In this document: one piece after another, positions 1 through 13,273 of the stretch | Layout of the letters: each line of letters opens with the position of its first letter | Numbering within the stretch: the first letter of the stretch is position 1 | Assembly: GCA_051294375.1 (NCBI GenBank) | Contig: CM119266.1 | Location: forward strand, 24,168,411-24,232,410 | DNA length: 64,000 bases | Origin: Paraspadella gotoi | Taxonomy: Eukaryota; Chaetognatha | Direction: 5' to 3' | Translations under genes and position numbers: made by a program | The notes under the pieces: model-generated | The model's input: only the letters and a program-made list of their open reading frames with translations | What the model was told of the DNA's origin: nothing | The model's database searches: none

Positions 1-380
1 TATTAGATTTTGGGTGCATACTGAGAAGGTAACAGAGAGAAAGAGAGATAGACAGACAGACAGACACAGATAAGCGAAATTGGGCAGAGCCTTTATTTTT
101 TCTCTTCCTCTTTTGAGACTGGAAGCGGCTCGAATCAAGGCTTTCATGTTCGCCGACTGACGAGGTCTACAGTAAATCACGAGCTCTCTCTCTCGCTCTC
201 TCTCTCGCTCTCTCTCGTTCTCTCCTCGATCGTCGATCATCGTCACGTCGTCTGCTTCGCAATGACGCTCGCTCATTGGACAATTTCTTTACGTCGCTCG
301 TAGATAATTGGACGCAACTCGAGGACACTGCGTGAGTGAACGACGTTCTCAAAACCAATAATTCGCCGGTTTTTTAACAC

Positions 381-388
381 AGAGAGAG

Positions 389-462
<74 letters not shown>

Positions 463-474
463 GAGAGAGAGAGA
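381..474. repeat. (AG)n microsatellite
   Basis: Almost continuous AG with a few dropped bases. Confidence 0.95.
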
Positions 475-1105
475 TTTATCCGTTCTCTCCTCGGTCGACT
501 CCATCGGTTACACAGTCTCTTTACGTCGGGGAGAGATGAGAGGACGCCGACGAGACGGAGACGACAGAGAGCGAGTGATTCTTCAACGCGCTCGAAAAAT
601 AACGCGGGTTTTTCTCGTTCCTCCTTTCGACTCTGTCTCTGTCTTGTTCGCTGGCTTCTTCTGAATCCTCTCGCACTCTCCGCTTCGAAAAGGTGCGGGC
701 GAAAATTAACGGACGGCCAGTTTGAGGGAGGGAAGGTTGGAAGGGAGGTAAGGGCCGAAGGAGTAAGGGATACCGAGAGGTCGGTCTCGCCCCCCCCCTC
801 CCTCCCTCTCGAGGGTCTCATTCTCAAGAAAAAAGGGTGGAAATGGATCAGGAAATGGATGAGGTGGCTCCGACGTCGTCATCGATTTGTAGACAAGATT
901 TCGCTCCGACGATTTTCCGATTTATGTTTCGATTTCATGGGAACGAACCAGGACCGGGAACGAGGATTTTCCTCTTAGGATCGATATTTCAAAATAAATT
1001 ACTCCGTTAATAAAAACGAAACGGGTCTCTAATATTGATTAACCAATTAATCGCCGTTCTTTTTCTCTCTCGGACCGCAAACGCATTCTCTCACGTCCCG
1101 ATGAT

Positions 1106-1217
<112 letters not shown>

Positions 1218-1788
1218 CAATATCTTATTTCTCTTCGTTTTAACTTATGACTTCTTTCCTTGTTTGACTTCGTGCGGAGATTTATTCCCTTTCTTCTCCT
1301 TTTGTTTTTCTTCTTCTCTCTTCGGCGGGATCCCTTCCCTCATTCCCCTTTTTTTTCTTTTTTCGTTCCTAATCCATTTTATCCCTTTTCTTTTTTCTTT
1401 TTTTTTTAAGAAAAAAAAACCGTGAAACTTTCCCTTTCGTCGACTGAGAAGAAAAAAGAAAAACAAAAGAAAGAGAATAAAAAAGAGAAAGACTTTCTTT
1501 TTTCAAGAGGTCGAAACGAGAACAGAGGGCCAAACAAAGGATTTCTTCTCGTTCGCCCTCGTAGTGTTCTTTTGTTTCAGTTTCAACGTCTTTTCTTCGA
1601 AATCCAGGCATTGTTTTTTTTTCTTTAAAAAAAAAGATGAAAAAAAGAGGAGATTGTTTTCTCAGAGACTAAAGTCCGTTCGCTCGATTTGCTCATGCGT
1701 CGCCATCCGAGTTTCAAAACTGAATTTTGAAAAATGTCTTAATCGCGGGTTTAACTAAACTTAAAAAAGAGAATTAAAAAAGTTTATG

Positions 1789-1864
<76 letters not shown>
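1789..1864. repeat. (GA)n microsatellite
   Basis: About 37 GA units with one AAA interruption near the start. Confidence 0.95.
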
Positions 1865-1866
<2 letters not shown>

Positions 1867-2443
1867 AGCCGTGGTCGTTTAACCGCGTATCCCAAGCGAG
1901 AAGTCATTTGACTCGAAAAATCAAGTACGGACAGAATTATGGATAATTAAGAGAAAGGAAGAAGAGCAAATATCCAATCGTAAATCGACTTAGGATCGAT
2001 TCAACTAATGACGGGTTGCCAGTTGGCCACTCTCCGCCCTTTCTCCCCCTCCCCCATCCACCCTCCACCCTTTTAAAAATAAAAAAGTTGCTAACAGTTC
2101 TAAGATGCTTTTGATTTTTTAATTGTTTTCTAAAACAAAAAAGTTCAATTTCCTTTGACATTAATTTTCTCAGGGCGAATTCAGGCAGTAACGAAAAGGA
2201 CGCTACCAGTTAAATCAGTTTAAAAGCACAGTAAGAACACCAGAAATACGTAGATTTTCTATCAAATAATTTTTGTTTCCCTAAAATATACATACATCGA
2301 AAAGTCATCAACCTTGAACCACATGTCTGGTCCTTGGCGGGACCCAGATCTTTCAAAATTACTAAAAGACGAGCAGAAAAGGCGATGGTTTTATGAGTTC
2401 CTTCTCATTTAATTGGTCTCAGTGACGCAGTCTTCTTTGGAAG

Positions 2444-2474
<31 letters not shown>

Positions 2475-2645
2475 GGTATTTTTATTACCCAGTTTTGTTT
2501 ATGGCTCAAGTTTTCGTTCATCGATTTAAACATTGAATTATGCATTCAAAGAAGTATAATGTAAGTAATGAACCGATTGCTCGCGCTCAGAACGAGTTCA
2601 CGGAACGAGATATTTGACCTATATGTTCAAAAGCGGAATTCGTTG

Positions 2646-2648
<3 letters not shown>

Positions 2649-2738
<90 letters not shown>
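2649..2738. repeat. (GA)n microsatellite
   Basis: About 44 units with one GG slip. The Arg-Glu reading through it is not a gene. Confidence 0.95.
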
Positions 2739-2960
2739 TCTAAAAGAACTTAAGAAACCTATTAAAAGAAGGGGGATCAGCTGTTTTCCACTTCGAATTC
2801 AAATTAAAAACTGTTCTCGACTCCCGCGATTTTCCTGCTCATTTGCATATTTTGTCGTCCTTGCCAGATTCTCCTTTCCCCGCCTTTTACGAGCCTTACT
2901 TTTATCGTTCGCTCTGCGATCTTTACGATCCCTTGATTTTTCTTTCTTTTAGCTTTACTA

Positions 2961-2994
<34 letters not shown>

Positions 2995-3152
2995 CAAAGA
3001 CATTTTTCTTTCCACATTCATCAACGATTTTTCTATTTTCTTTTTTTTAATTTTTCCCTTTGTTTCTCTTTGGTCGGCAATTAAATGAACGTTTTTCCCC
3101 TCAGCAGCGAAACCCATTTCAATTTTTTTTCCCAACGAATTTATGGCACTGA

Positions 3153-3200
3153 GCCGACCATTGTGCCGACCATAGTGCCGACCATTGTGCCGACCATATG
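3153..3200. repeat. 12-bp tandem repeat, four units
   Basis: Four head-to-tail units of GCCGACCATTGT with one or two changes each. No ORF of note spans it. Confidence 0.8.
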
Positions 3201-3787
3201 CGACTCACGTCTCGGGGGCAGGGAGAGACGAGATGGGTAAGGCAGATAAGGAGGTGGGGTGAGTAGAGAAGAGAAAAATCCCATGAGACAAAACAAAATC
3301 ATTTTAGGAAAGTTAAAAGGTTGAACAATAAAAAACTAAAGATGCAGATTAAATTGTAAGATAGTTTATCACAAAAGGCAATTAGAACTTTTTAGTTTGA
3401 TTAGTAAAACCAACGTGAAATTAACTATGTCATCCTTTCCTCTCCTTCAATCTGCCTCCTTTCCTTTTTTTTTACAGAATAAACATTTATCCCCTCATCG
3501 TAGAGGGCGATTCGTCATCCGAACCCATATCATACACCAGCAGCTGTCCATAATTCTTTTCAACATTTTCTTTCTTTGATGGGTCGCCGCTTCCGGTGGA
3601 GATTGATGGGGGCGCCGCCGAGAGGGGGGGCGTGGAGGAAAGAAGGGAGGAAAGGAGGAAGGAAAGGAAAGGAAAAGAAAAAAATGGAACAAAAAGAATA
3701 ATATTGAAAAAAATAAAAGAAGGGGAAAAAATCAGAATAAAAATGTTAGAAAGAAGAAATGGAACAAATGTGCTGGAAGGAAAGCAA

Positions 3788-3788
<1 letters not shown>

Positions 3789-3866
<78 letters not shown>

Positions 3867-3871
3867 AGAGG

Positions 3872-3951
<80 letters not shown>

Positions 3952-3955
3952 AGAA
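3789..3955. repeat. (AG)n microsatellite, interrupted
   Basis: 167 bases of AG with several one-base interruptions. The long ORFs here on both strands are repeat shadows. Confidence 0.95.
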
Positions 3956-4421
3956 GCCAGACGCTTTCTTTCACAGTCCATCGGGAGAAAATGGCGTGTC
4001 TAAAGAGCGACCTTTCTCTTGGCCCATAGAAAATACCTTTTGTGGTGAGCGATACGGAGGCGTCGGACGAATCATAAAGGCGCTCGTGGAAAAACGCGGA
4101 GGCGTGAGACTGTGTCGAGGAAAAGGTGAGGTCGTCTCGCGAGATCGATGGGCGGGACGAGTTGGAATTATGCAGGGTGAGTGAGGGTTAAGATGAAAAG
4201 AAAGAAAAAGATAGTCGAGTGAAAGAATGAAAAAGTGAATAGAGACGATTGGATTGTGAAGAGAAGGAGAATGAGAAATGAGGTAAGTTGAAAAAAGGTG
4301 AGGAGAGCGAAACGAAAGTCGCTTCTTGGCCTTTAAGTTAAAGAGTTAAGTTTCTTTTCACGTGAAACGTTTAAAGAAAGCAACATTTGCTGGAAAAAAA
4401 TCGTCCATCAGCACTTCTTGG

Positions 4422-4427
4422 CTCTCT

Positions 4428-4497
<70 letters not shown>

Positions 4498-4499
4498 CT
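4422..4499. repeat. (CT)n microsatellite
   Basis: CT tract with two one-base slips. Confidence 0.95.
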
Positions 4500-5291
4500 T
4501 TGCAGTTCCTTTCACCAGCAAAGAAAAAGGAACGGAGATTCCATTAATTCAGATTCTTGGAAGACTTTGGCCGAGTGCCCGGCATAATCGTTTCCTTCGA
4601 AACTTGGCGCGTTTTCTAATGCGCGCGCGCGTGCACGCAGAAAAAAAATAAACGTGCATTTCGACGTGTGGCAATGTGTGACGTGTGGAATTACATCATT
4701 TTAAAAAATAGTGAGTGCAAGCGATAGTTTGTATTTATTTACTTTCTTTCGCCGCTCTTCATTTTCTTTTATAACTACGTACATCTTTCCTTTTTCTTCT
4801 CGTATCATCATTCGCCTTCATTTTAGTTGTTTACCTCTTTTCTTTCTCTTTCTCTCTCTTTCCCTCCATCCCCTTTTTTCATCCCTCTCTCGCTCGCGTG
4901 CTCCTCGTTCGGCGGCGGTCGCCAACCAACTCGCCCACTTTTCCCTCGAGTGAAAAATGTAGCGGGAAATGTAGACCAAAAACCCGTTGGGCGTCGCTGC
5001 CAATCGGTTCCGCTCGGCGCGTCGCGGTTCTCCACGCTGCCACGACGCCATTTTTATAATAGGTTTTCTTTCAGTGCAACTGAAAGCTGCATTTCTCTCT
5101 ACAATCAGGTGCAATCTATGATGAAACGAAATTTGGATGAAGGCATATGTAATAAAGTGGAAACAAGTGAATCTATTTTTAAGCCAGACCACTTTCGTCT
5201 CTCGGGCTTAGTCTTTTAAAACATCAAACTCAAAATCTCTTATGATCCAATCAATCCAATTTACTCGATATCTCTTTTCCGCAACTTCTTG

Positions 5292-5301
5292 GCGCATGCG
5301 C
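5292..5301. promoter_or_regulatory. NRF1-type palindrome
   Basis: GCGCATGCGC flanked by G and A, followed within 90 bases by a CCGCCCGC stretch. No start codon or exon could be tied to it. Confidence 0.25.
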
Positions 5302-6299
5302 ATTCCGTAACCAAAGTCCCGCTGACCCCTATTCCCGATTAGATGAGTGGCACCGCCCGCTTCGACGTAACGAGAAGTTATCGTATGATTGCGTTCGCTC
5401 TGTAGTTCGCACAGGGAGGATTTTGAAAATTGTTCGCTAAAGTGACTTTAGTCAGGGTATAAGTACAATTGGAATTCGTTCCTCCGAAATTATCACAATT
5501 ATCATCGTGAACATTCTTCCCTATTTCCATTGAATCGGTTCACTTCCATCCCTTTCTCAGCCATAACCCTTTCGCTACTCCCCACGCCCGACACTAACCC
5601 CCCTCCCGATCCCTCGGGAATCCCTCCCCCTTCGTCGTCTTCGACGGAATCTGGGTGAAAGGGCAAAGCGAACTTCGTTCCTTCACTGTCCGCCCGCCGA
5701 CCCCGCCAACTCCGCCACCTCCTTCGCCAACCCCTCCCATCCCGACCTCCACCCCCTTTTGGCCAACCCCTCCCCCCAACAGAGCGGGCATCCCCCGCCG
5801 ACGCTCGTATCCTTCAAAGGAGCGAAAGATGGATGACCGACGCAATCCCCGAAAGCGCAGAGGCGCCCGACGTTTGGTCGCAGCCCAACCCACCGACTTT
5901 GCCCGACATGTCTTTGTCAGGGGACAGGAGTGACTAGGATCGGAGAAATCGTGATGCCTCTAAAAGAGAAGCGGACTCTGATTCGTAAAAGATGTAACTT
6001 AATGTAACATTTTGTCTGCAATAAAGTGAAATGTACTGATTCTACACGCTCGAAAGTTCTTCCATCATTGCCCGACAATTGGCTTACATAATTTGCCCGA
6101 CAGATGGCCGTCAAACCGTCTTTCCGCCCTCTTCCCCAACGTCTTCCCTCGAGGCTTTTTCCCTTTCTTTTCCTTTTTGTTTTTATTTCACGCGATTTCA
6201 AAATGTCGGCGGAGACTTTTTCCAGCGCAAAAACGGCGGAGAAGATTTAACGAAGAAAAAAGTGCCGTGAGCCGTGGCCCCGGGATTAGGGTGGGTGGT

Positions 6300-6309
6300 G
6301 GAGAGAGAG

Positions 6310-6362
<53 letters not shown>
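6300..6362. repeat. (GA)n microsatellite
   Basis: GA tract with a GGAGG interruption near the start. Confidence 0.95.
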
Positions 6363-6364
<2 letters not shown>

Positions 6365-7592
6365 CTTGGCCGTTGTTTTCTCCCTCGTTTTTTTTCCGTG
6401 ACAAGGTCGTCGCCGTGATTTAATGACTGCAGTTACCGTCGTCTTTGTCGTCGTTGTTGTCGTCTACGTGGATAAGAAAAGTGTATTGTTTAGCCAAAAA
6501 AACGTGGAATTCGCGTCTTGAATTCTTATGTGTCATGCAAGAAAAAAGCCACCGTCAAAAAGCGACGAGACTAACATTGTAATTACAACTCAAGTCCTCA
6601 AATTACTGATGTTTCGATGCTAATTTGACAACGAAACAACCAACGTTTTCGAAAGAATTCTTTATTATTTTGTTTCCTCGACCACAACCTGATCAAAGTT
6701 TCTCCTTCATTTCTCCAGTTTCTATTTTAAACTCGGTTCAAGGAGGCGCGCGAGAAAAAAAAAACACGGGGAAAGAAAATCGATAGAGAAAAACATCACG
6801 TGATTCTCGGGGCTAAAAATAACTCGCGTTTGGCGACTGGATTCTGGCCGCGTTTTTTTTTTTTTTTTTTTTTTTTTGCTGCTAGGAAAACGAGCACGCC
6901 TGAAGAAGAGTTTGGTCGGGTGTTTGGGCAGTGACGAGGCGCCAAAGGAAATTTGACTTAATATCAATGGTGAATCTAATATCGTAATATCACAAGCTGA
7001 ACGAGCACGATATCGCATGAAAAAAGACAACGCCCAAACGGCGACAGAATTTCGCGCCAATTTCTCGGATTCGCTTCGTCGGCGAAAAATCAACGTCACT
7101 CGGTTCGTTTCCGGCGCCGGAATTGACGCCGGATCTCGAGGCCCGAATGCTGACGCAAACCCAGGGCGTCGGGATTAGCCTACTTTGGCGCCGTTCGCTT
7201 CAGGCGTTAATTTAGCAAAAATCGGTCAAATTCCCGATGACAAAATGGGTCAATTTTTCATAACGACAATATGGAAATTAAACTGAACTTGCTCATTCGA
7301 AGGCAATTACAATTACTAGTTTTCTGGCCTTTGATTAAGCAAAACAATTGAAGAAAAGAAGAAATTCAATGCGTAAAGTTGACTAGAAAAATAAAATTAC
7401 CCAACAAGCTTAGTCAGACTAAAAAAAACATTTTTCTTTGTGTGAGAATTTTGGATTGACACAAGACGTGTTGCAATTTTCATTCTTTCAATCTTCATCG
7501 CCTTCGAAGTCGAGAGAGAGAGAGAAAAAATGGGGACTGGAACGATTATGGGATCGACCTCTTGAGAGTCTGAACGACGCCGTAAAGTTTAA

Positions 7593-7597
<5 letters not shown>

Positions 7598-7644
<47 letters not shown>
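7598..7644. repeat. (TC)n microsatellite
   Basis: About 23 TC units. Confidence 0.95.
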
Positions 7645-7649
<5 letters not shown>

Positions 7650-9438
7650 CCGCGACTTTGAATATCGATATTCCTTTCCGCACATCGTTTTCGACGTCGT
7701 TACCGGCGTTATGGCTTTTCTCCCTCCCACTCCCGGGGCCGATATACTCTTCCCGGCGATGGCTCGAATGAACTTTCGTCTCGCGATTCCCACAAGCTTT
7801 GGCCAAGATGTTTGCCAAGCTTTCGCGCATGCTTGTAAGCCAAGCTTTCTTTCAACTTTTTTTTTTATCCCTTTGTGGCTTTTTCACCAACTATTTTCTG
7901 CGTTTTTTTTTCTTCGGACCCAGCTTTCCGGTCATAAGCGATATATGCCCCTCGTACCTGGCACTCCCGCTTTAAAATTTCTCTTTCCGTTAACGACTTA
8001 GCCGGTTAACCGCGGTTTCTCCATTCCCTGTCCCTTAATGACTCACTGGCTAACGCGTTTATGGTTCGGCTCTACAAGGCCTTTGCCGACCGAGGAGTCT
8101 AGTACAATGTTTTATAACTCTTAGCCAACTAAAACTAAATATTATGTTAGAATTTACGCAAATACCAAACGCACTTTTTTTCTGAATGCTCAAACTTGAG
8201 TTTATTTCCCATATTTGCTTGTTCTGTATAAAGATAATGCTCCTCTAACCTCTGTCTCGTTCTCTCTTCTCTTTCTCTCTTCCCTTTAAGATTCTTCGTC
8301 GCCTTGTCCCCGTTTCAAATCCCCACTTAACATTTTTTTCCTCCTCTCAAAGCTTCTCACTCTCTTTAAATCTTCTCCCCTTCCGAGTTCCTCTCCGATT
8401 CCCACTCCCTCTCTCCTCTTCCCCTTCCCCACTTCCTCTTTCCTCCCACCCCCTCTCTCTCTCGCTTCTCTCCCTTCCCCGGGTTATGGCCGCCAAAACG
8501 CCATCATCGTTGCCGGCGTCGATGGCGCCGCGCTCGTTTGGAAAAAAAGCGTCAACGCCCCATTCCTCGTTTTAACGGTGGGGGGCGAGGAAGGGTCGAG
8601 GTGGACTGGGAGGGAGAGGGTCAAGAGACTCAAGGACAAAGGGAAAGGGGGAAAAAAGGGAGTGGAGAGGGAAAAAGGGAGAGGGAAACCCTCCCCAATG
8701 GGTCAAAACAGGGACGGGTAAGGGAAGGGGTCATGACGGTGAAGGTCAGTGAAAAGGAAAGGGAAAAAGGGGACAAAAGGGAGGGAAAAGAAGGGAAGGG
8801 GAGTAACAGAAAAAAACTATCAATAGGGGGAAAATTTTAAAGGAAAGAGGGAAGGTTGAAAAAGGACAAAGGATTTGGAAAGTCCATCAATGAATAGATA
8901 TAATTCAATAGGATTAAGAGGGTATAGCTCCAATCAAGAAAAGTCGAAAGGGTCGGAAAAAAGGGTCAAATACGTAGAAAAAAGAAGGCATATCATTAAC
9001 ACAAGAATGAGTAGGAATATGAGAAAGCATTTTTACGTATTTCTCAAAAGAATAAAAAGTAATAAAACATTCTACGTTGTAGGCACAAAGAAAAAGTAAT
9101 CTTAACTGTGAAAAAAAAGAAAGGATTTTAATGTTAGTTTTCTCGTAATATTTAAACTTGAAGTCGAGGCATTGAAAATACACAGTCGCTATTATTAGAA
9201 CGTCGTTTTTTTTTCGCGCCAAAGATTATCGCTCTTCCTCTTTTTCTTTCACCTTCCTCTCTTCTTCTTCCCTTTCTCTTTTCCTCCTCTGCATTTTCCT
9301 CCCTTCCTACCTCCCTCCTTTCTCCCTGGCTCCCCGTTCCCATCAACGGACCGACGGTGGCGTCCATAAATGGAAAAAAGTCCTTCCCTCGGCCTCAGAA
9401 GACGGGAGCCATAATCCATTTACAAAACGATTTTCACA

Positions 9439-9472
9439 GGGGGTGGGGGTGGGGGGTGGGGGGTGGGGGTCG
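9439..9472 (+). repeat. G-quadruplex-like G runs
   Basis: Five consecutive runs of five to six G separated by single T, ending TCGG. This fits the canonical G4 pattern with one-base loops. Confidence 0.75.
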
Positions 9473-9574
9473 GTTTAGAGTAAGGGGTGAGGAATGGAGT
9501 TGGGGTTGAATACTGTGAAGTGTGTGAAGGGAGAGTGGATGTCGGAGAAGGGGCATCATTAATAAGAATAATGA

Positions 9575-9575
9575 T

Positions 9576-9606
<31 letters not shown>

Positions 9607-9613
9607 GAGAGAG

Positions 9614-9645
<32 letters not shown>

Positions 9646-9672
9646 TGAGAGAAGATGAGAGAAGAGAGAGAG
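9575..9672. repeat. (GA)n microsatellite, interrupted
   Basis: GA tract with AAG and ATG interruptions, shortly after the G-run at 9439. Confidence 0.95.
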
Positions 9673-11340
9673 CTAAGAAATATTGAAAAGGTGAGGTCGT
9701 ACCGGACACAGACTAACGACGGGAAAGTGAAAGGAGTAGGCCGGGCAGTCCTGCCTCGGCAGATACGGGCAAAGGAAAAAGAGAAGGAAGGGCGTTGACG
9801 GAGGCCGAGACAAAAGCGAGTGGGCGAGACCGTTGGAGATTGCCGACTCACCGGACAGAACTACCGACGCCGGGGGGAAACGTTAAGGCTGAAAGGAGTG
9901 GGTGGGGTCAATGGCGAGGCCGAATGCAAAAAGGGTGAAAGCGGAGGGGAGATGAGTAAGGAAATCGTGAGTGTGTTAGAGACGAGGCAAGAGACAAGAG
10001 AAAAAGTTGGTGAGATTCCGGTGAGCCTGAGGAAGAAATGCGACAAAAAAGAATGAATGAAACTCAGTTTTTTTGCCAACGAAACACATAAAAAGACAAG
10101 ATGCAAATAGAACAGAGCGAATATGAGGGGGAAAAATGGGTATGACGGGTAAGGCGAGTCAAGTAAAGCAACCGCAAACGATCGCGGGTGAGGCAGCGGT
10201 GAGTCTCCTTATGTCGCGAGTCGCGACCACGAGCGTCGAGGGAGCATTGGAGGCGTCGGTCGTCGTTCGAAGGCTGAAGGGAATTCATGGTGCGAAACGA
10301 ACTTGAACGACTGCGAAGAAAACGGGAAATCTATGGTGTTTCGTGGAATTTGACTAATGGATTGGTCATTTGTATTTATCAGCCTCATTTTAATCATCAT
10401 TTGCATGTTATTTTTTATGTAAAAAAAAAATACTTTAAATTACTTATTTATCATTATACGCCGATGATGACGGTTCATTGATATCAGCGCATTTCCATGT
10501 GATCTGAAATTTGTACACGATATGGCAAATAATAAAAACAAGTATTAACTAAGATGATTAAGGAGAATTTAAACATAGTAAGTGGAACCGACGGACGGTC
10601 GGATAGCTTGAGAGACAGAAAAACAGACGGCCAAGGAGACAGACTAATAAAAAGACAGAAAGACATGTAAATAGAGAGAGAGCCGGAACAAGTGACTGAC
10701 CGAATGCAATACAGAAAATTTTTAAACGAGCACTCGCAGGCTAAAAAAAAACTAAAAAAAAAACCCCACAAAGCCATGAATTCTTCCGAATGGCTGAGAG
10801 CGAGAGAAAAGGAGAAGACGCAGAAGGTGAAAGAAAAAGTCGGAAGAATAAATTCTTTTCTGGGACATTGAATTTCACCGCTTCATTAAGGGGGGGCGAA
10901 GGGGGGGAATTAGGGGAGGAAAGAGGAGAGGGAGGAAGGGGTAGTAGAGGAAAAGTAGAGGAGAGGAGAAAAATAGTAGTCGCTTCAATGTTTCAGAGAA
11001 AAAAAAAGGAGGAAAAAAAAAGAAAAAGAAAAAGGATGCAAATGTGCAATTGGACGATTTCTTTCATTTTTTTTCTTTTTTTTTCTTATTCTTTCCCATT
11101 TCGCGACTCAACGACCTGAAAAAAACCATTACAATTTCGAGGAACGACTATTTCTCTCTCTTTCACGCTCTCACACTCTCTGTCTGTTTCTCTCTACCTC
11201 CTCTCTCTTTCTCTTCGTTGTCCCTCCCCTACTAATTCTATTCACTCAACCCCTTCCAAATTCATTTCCTCACATTATCGTTCCTCGACAGAGTAATTTC
11301 CCCGAGTTTTTTACGACTCTAAGAAGGAAAAGCGATATGA

Positions 11341-11458
<118 letters not shown>

Positions 11459-12136
11459 AAGGGGTGGTGTGAGCAGAAAAAAGCGATGATTACTTTTTTC
11501 CCGCTCCTCATGGCGACTCGCTCTCTCTCTATCTTTAATTTCTTTTTCTTTTTCTTCTTTCTTTCTCTCTCTGTCTCTCAAAAAAGGCAAAAAATGTGTC
11601 TTCCTTCATTTCGTCTCCTTGTCTCTTCTTCAGTTCGTCAACTGCGACGATTTTTGAAAAATTCGCCCCGACGATATTTAAGGATCAAACTTTTTTTTTC
11701 AGAGTCGAACTCATAAAACATCGTTATAACTACTAAAGTCAAAATTTATTTTACAAAACTTCCGGGCATTTTTGTACGTACTAACTGATATGCAATGCAA
11801 TAAATAAACTAAGAAATGAAGTAAAAATTTTGAAAACAAACAAAATCCACCATTATCTTCCATAAGGTAAGTCTTTCTGGGAATTTCACCATAATTTTGT
11901 CTCTTATACAAGAGTATTCATCTTTTTTTACGCCAAGCGCTCGAAAGTCACAATGCAAGTTAAAAATATCGCAGTGACAGCAAAGAAATCAATTGAACTC
12001 TTTTGTTCCCGAACAAATTAATGGAATCCGAGTTCATAACCATTATCTTACGAAATACATTATTTTTCAATAACCATTAGTTTCTCCTTGCTTCCTCGAC
12101 GACGGCTCAAAGTATGTGTCCATCCGATGGTAACAG

Positions 12137-12140
<4 letters not shown>

Positions 12141-12189
<49 letters not shown>
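12141..12189. repeat. (TC)n microsatellite
   Basis: About 24 TC units followed by GAGAGACAGAGAG, which makes a short purine/pyrimidine palindrome. Confidence 0.95.
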
Positions 12190-12192
<3 letters not shown>

Positions 12193-12750
12193 AGACAGAG
12201 AGCGGCAATCCGCAGCGTCAGGGAGTGAGAGCGGGAAGCTGCTGAGCCTCCTCAGCCTCCGCACCCCGACGCGGCGACGAGCGAAAAATTCCGAAAGCAG
12301 CGCCTGCAGCAGGATGACGACTGCAGCTGCGTCAGTTTTGCCGCTTTTGGACTTTTTCTGAGGAACTTGATTTTCAGTGAGTGAATGTGGCACAATAATA
12401 GTAATTTAATTCGGAGAGGAGATCGCTTTTCAAATCTTAAGGCGATGTATTCTCGAATAGTAAGGATGACCTCTCATATTACTAATTCGAACTATTAAAC
12501 AAAGGCACCAGCTAATTAATGCAAACAACGATCAAAACTTTTTTATGATCGCAAGCTGCAATAAATATCGCATCACACTCTCCAAAGAAGAGGCTCGGAT
12601 TCCGGAACCTCTTGCCGTCGTTCGCGATCTCTAACGGACTGACGGACTGACGTATCTCTATATATAATTACTGGAGCCGGCCGCTAAAAGAAAAAAAAGT
12701 TGGACAATTTTAGAATTCCAATTAAAACAGTTTGATGTCTCCGGGAGACA
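12190..12750. other. Non-coding, with a GC-rich patch
   Basis: A GC-rich patch at 12195-12360 is open in one frame on each strand for 50-90 codons, but no domain is recognisable. The rest is AT-rich and leads into copy A. Confidence 0.4.
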
Positions 12751-12858
12751 AAGTCGTTCATCACCAGAAAAGAACGATTCTTGTCTTTGCCGAACGTTGA
12801 TGAAACTTATTGTATTCTTTACGATCGATTGATAACAGAGGGGAGGGATTTGGGAGGG

Positions 12859-12860
<2 letters not shown>

Positions 12861-12915
<55 letters not shown>

Positions 12916-12930
12916 AGAGAAGAGAAGAGA
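12861..12930. repeat. (AG)n tract, copy A (matches 26145-26242 in C)
   Basis: Near the left edge of copy A. Length and interruptions differ from the C counterpart. Confidence 0.9.
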
Positions 12931-13178
12931 TGATTTCTTTCAACTGGTTCCGTTAGAATCAGCAAAGTGTTTGAAAAAACGGCTGGAGATAATTTATTCT
13001 CTAAGTTTAAAGCAGTCTCACTAAAGAAACAAAAATTGCGTTATTTTGGTTAAAATGATTCAACATAAATATTTCAATCATAAAAAAAATCTTGTTAACA
13101 CTCAAAACCTTTATTAACTCAACCTTGCACACTTCAACTGCTCTTTTTCTGTAGTTAAATTTCAATTTGCCCTTTTTT

Positions 13179-13182
<4 letters not shown>

Positions 13183-13269
<87 letters not shown>
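13183..13269. repeat. (TC)n tract, copy A (matches 26496-26553 in C)
   Basis: 87 bases and interrupted in A; 58 bases and pure in C. Confidence 0.9.

Positions 13270-13273
<4 letters not shown>

Larger units (their letters stand above)
3201..7597. other. Non-coding stretch with GC-rich patches
   Basis: Contains purine-rich DNA (3600-3800, 4180-4300), a CpG-rich patch (4890-5060), a Pro-coding CCNCC-rich patch (5580-5800) and a T27 homopolymer at about 6855. The open frames are low complexity and matched nothing I know. Confidence 0.55.

Noticed and set aside
3596-4003. Long Arg-Glu and Ser-Leu open frames here and at every other AG/TC tract
   Set aside because: They are translations of dinucleotide repeats, open in several frames on both strands at once, with no domain outside the repeat.
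7438-8001. 187-codon plus-strand frame
   Set aside because: It runs through a TC tract, has no recognisable domain and is open in part on the other strand too.
10142-10306. 54-codon plus-strand frame with balanced composition
   Set aside because: No recognised domain, no splice context and no neighbouring coding signal; frames this long occur by chance in GC-rich patches.
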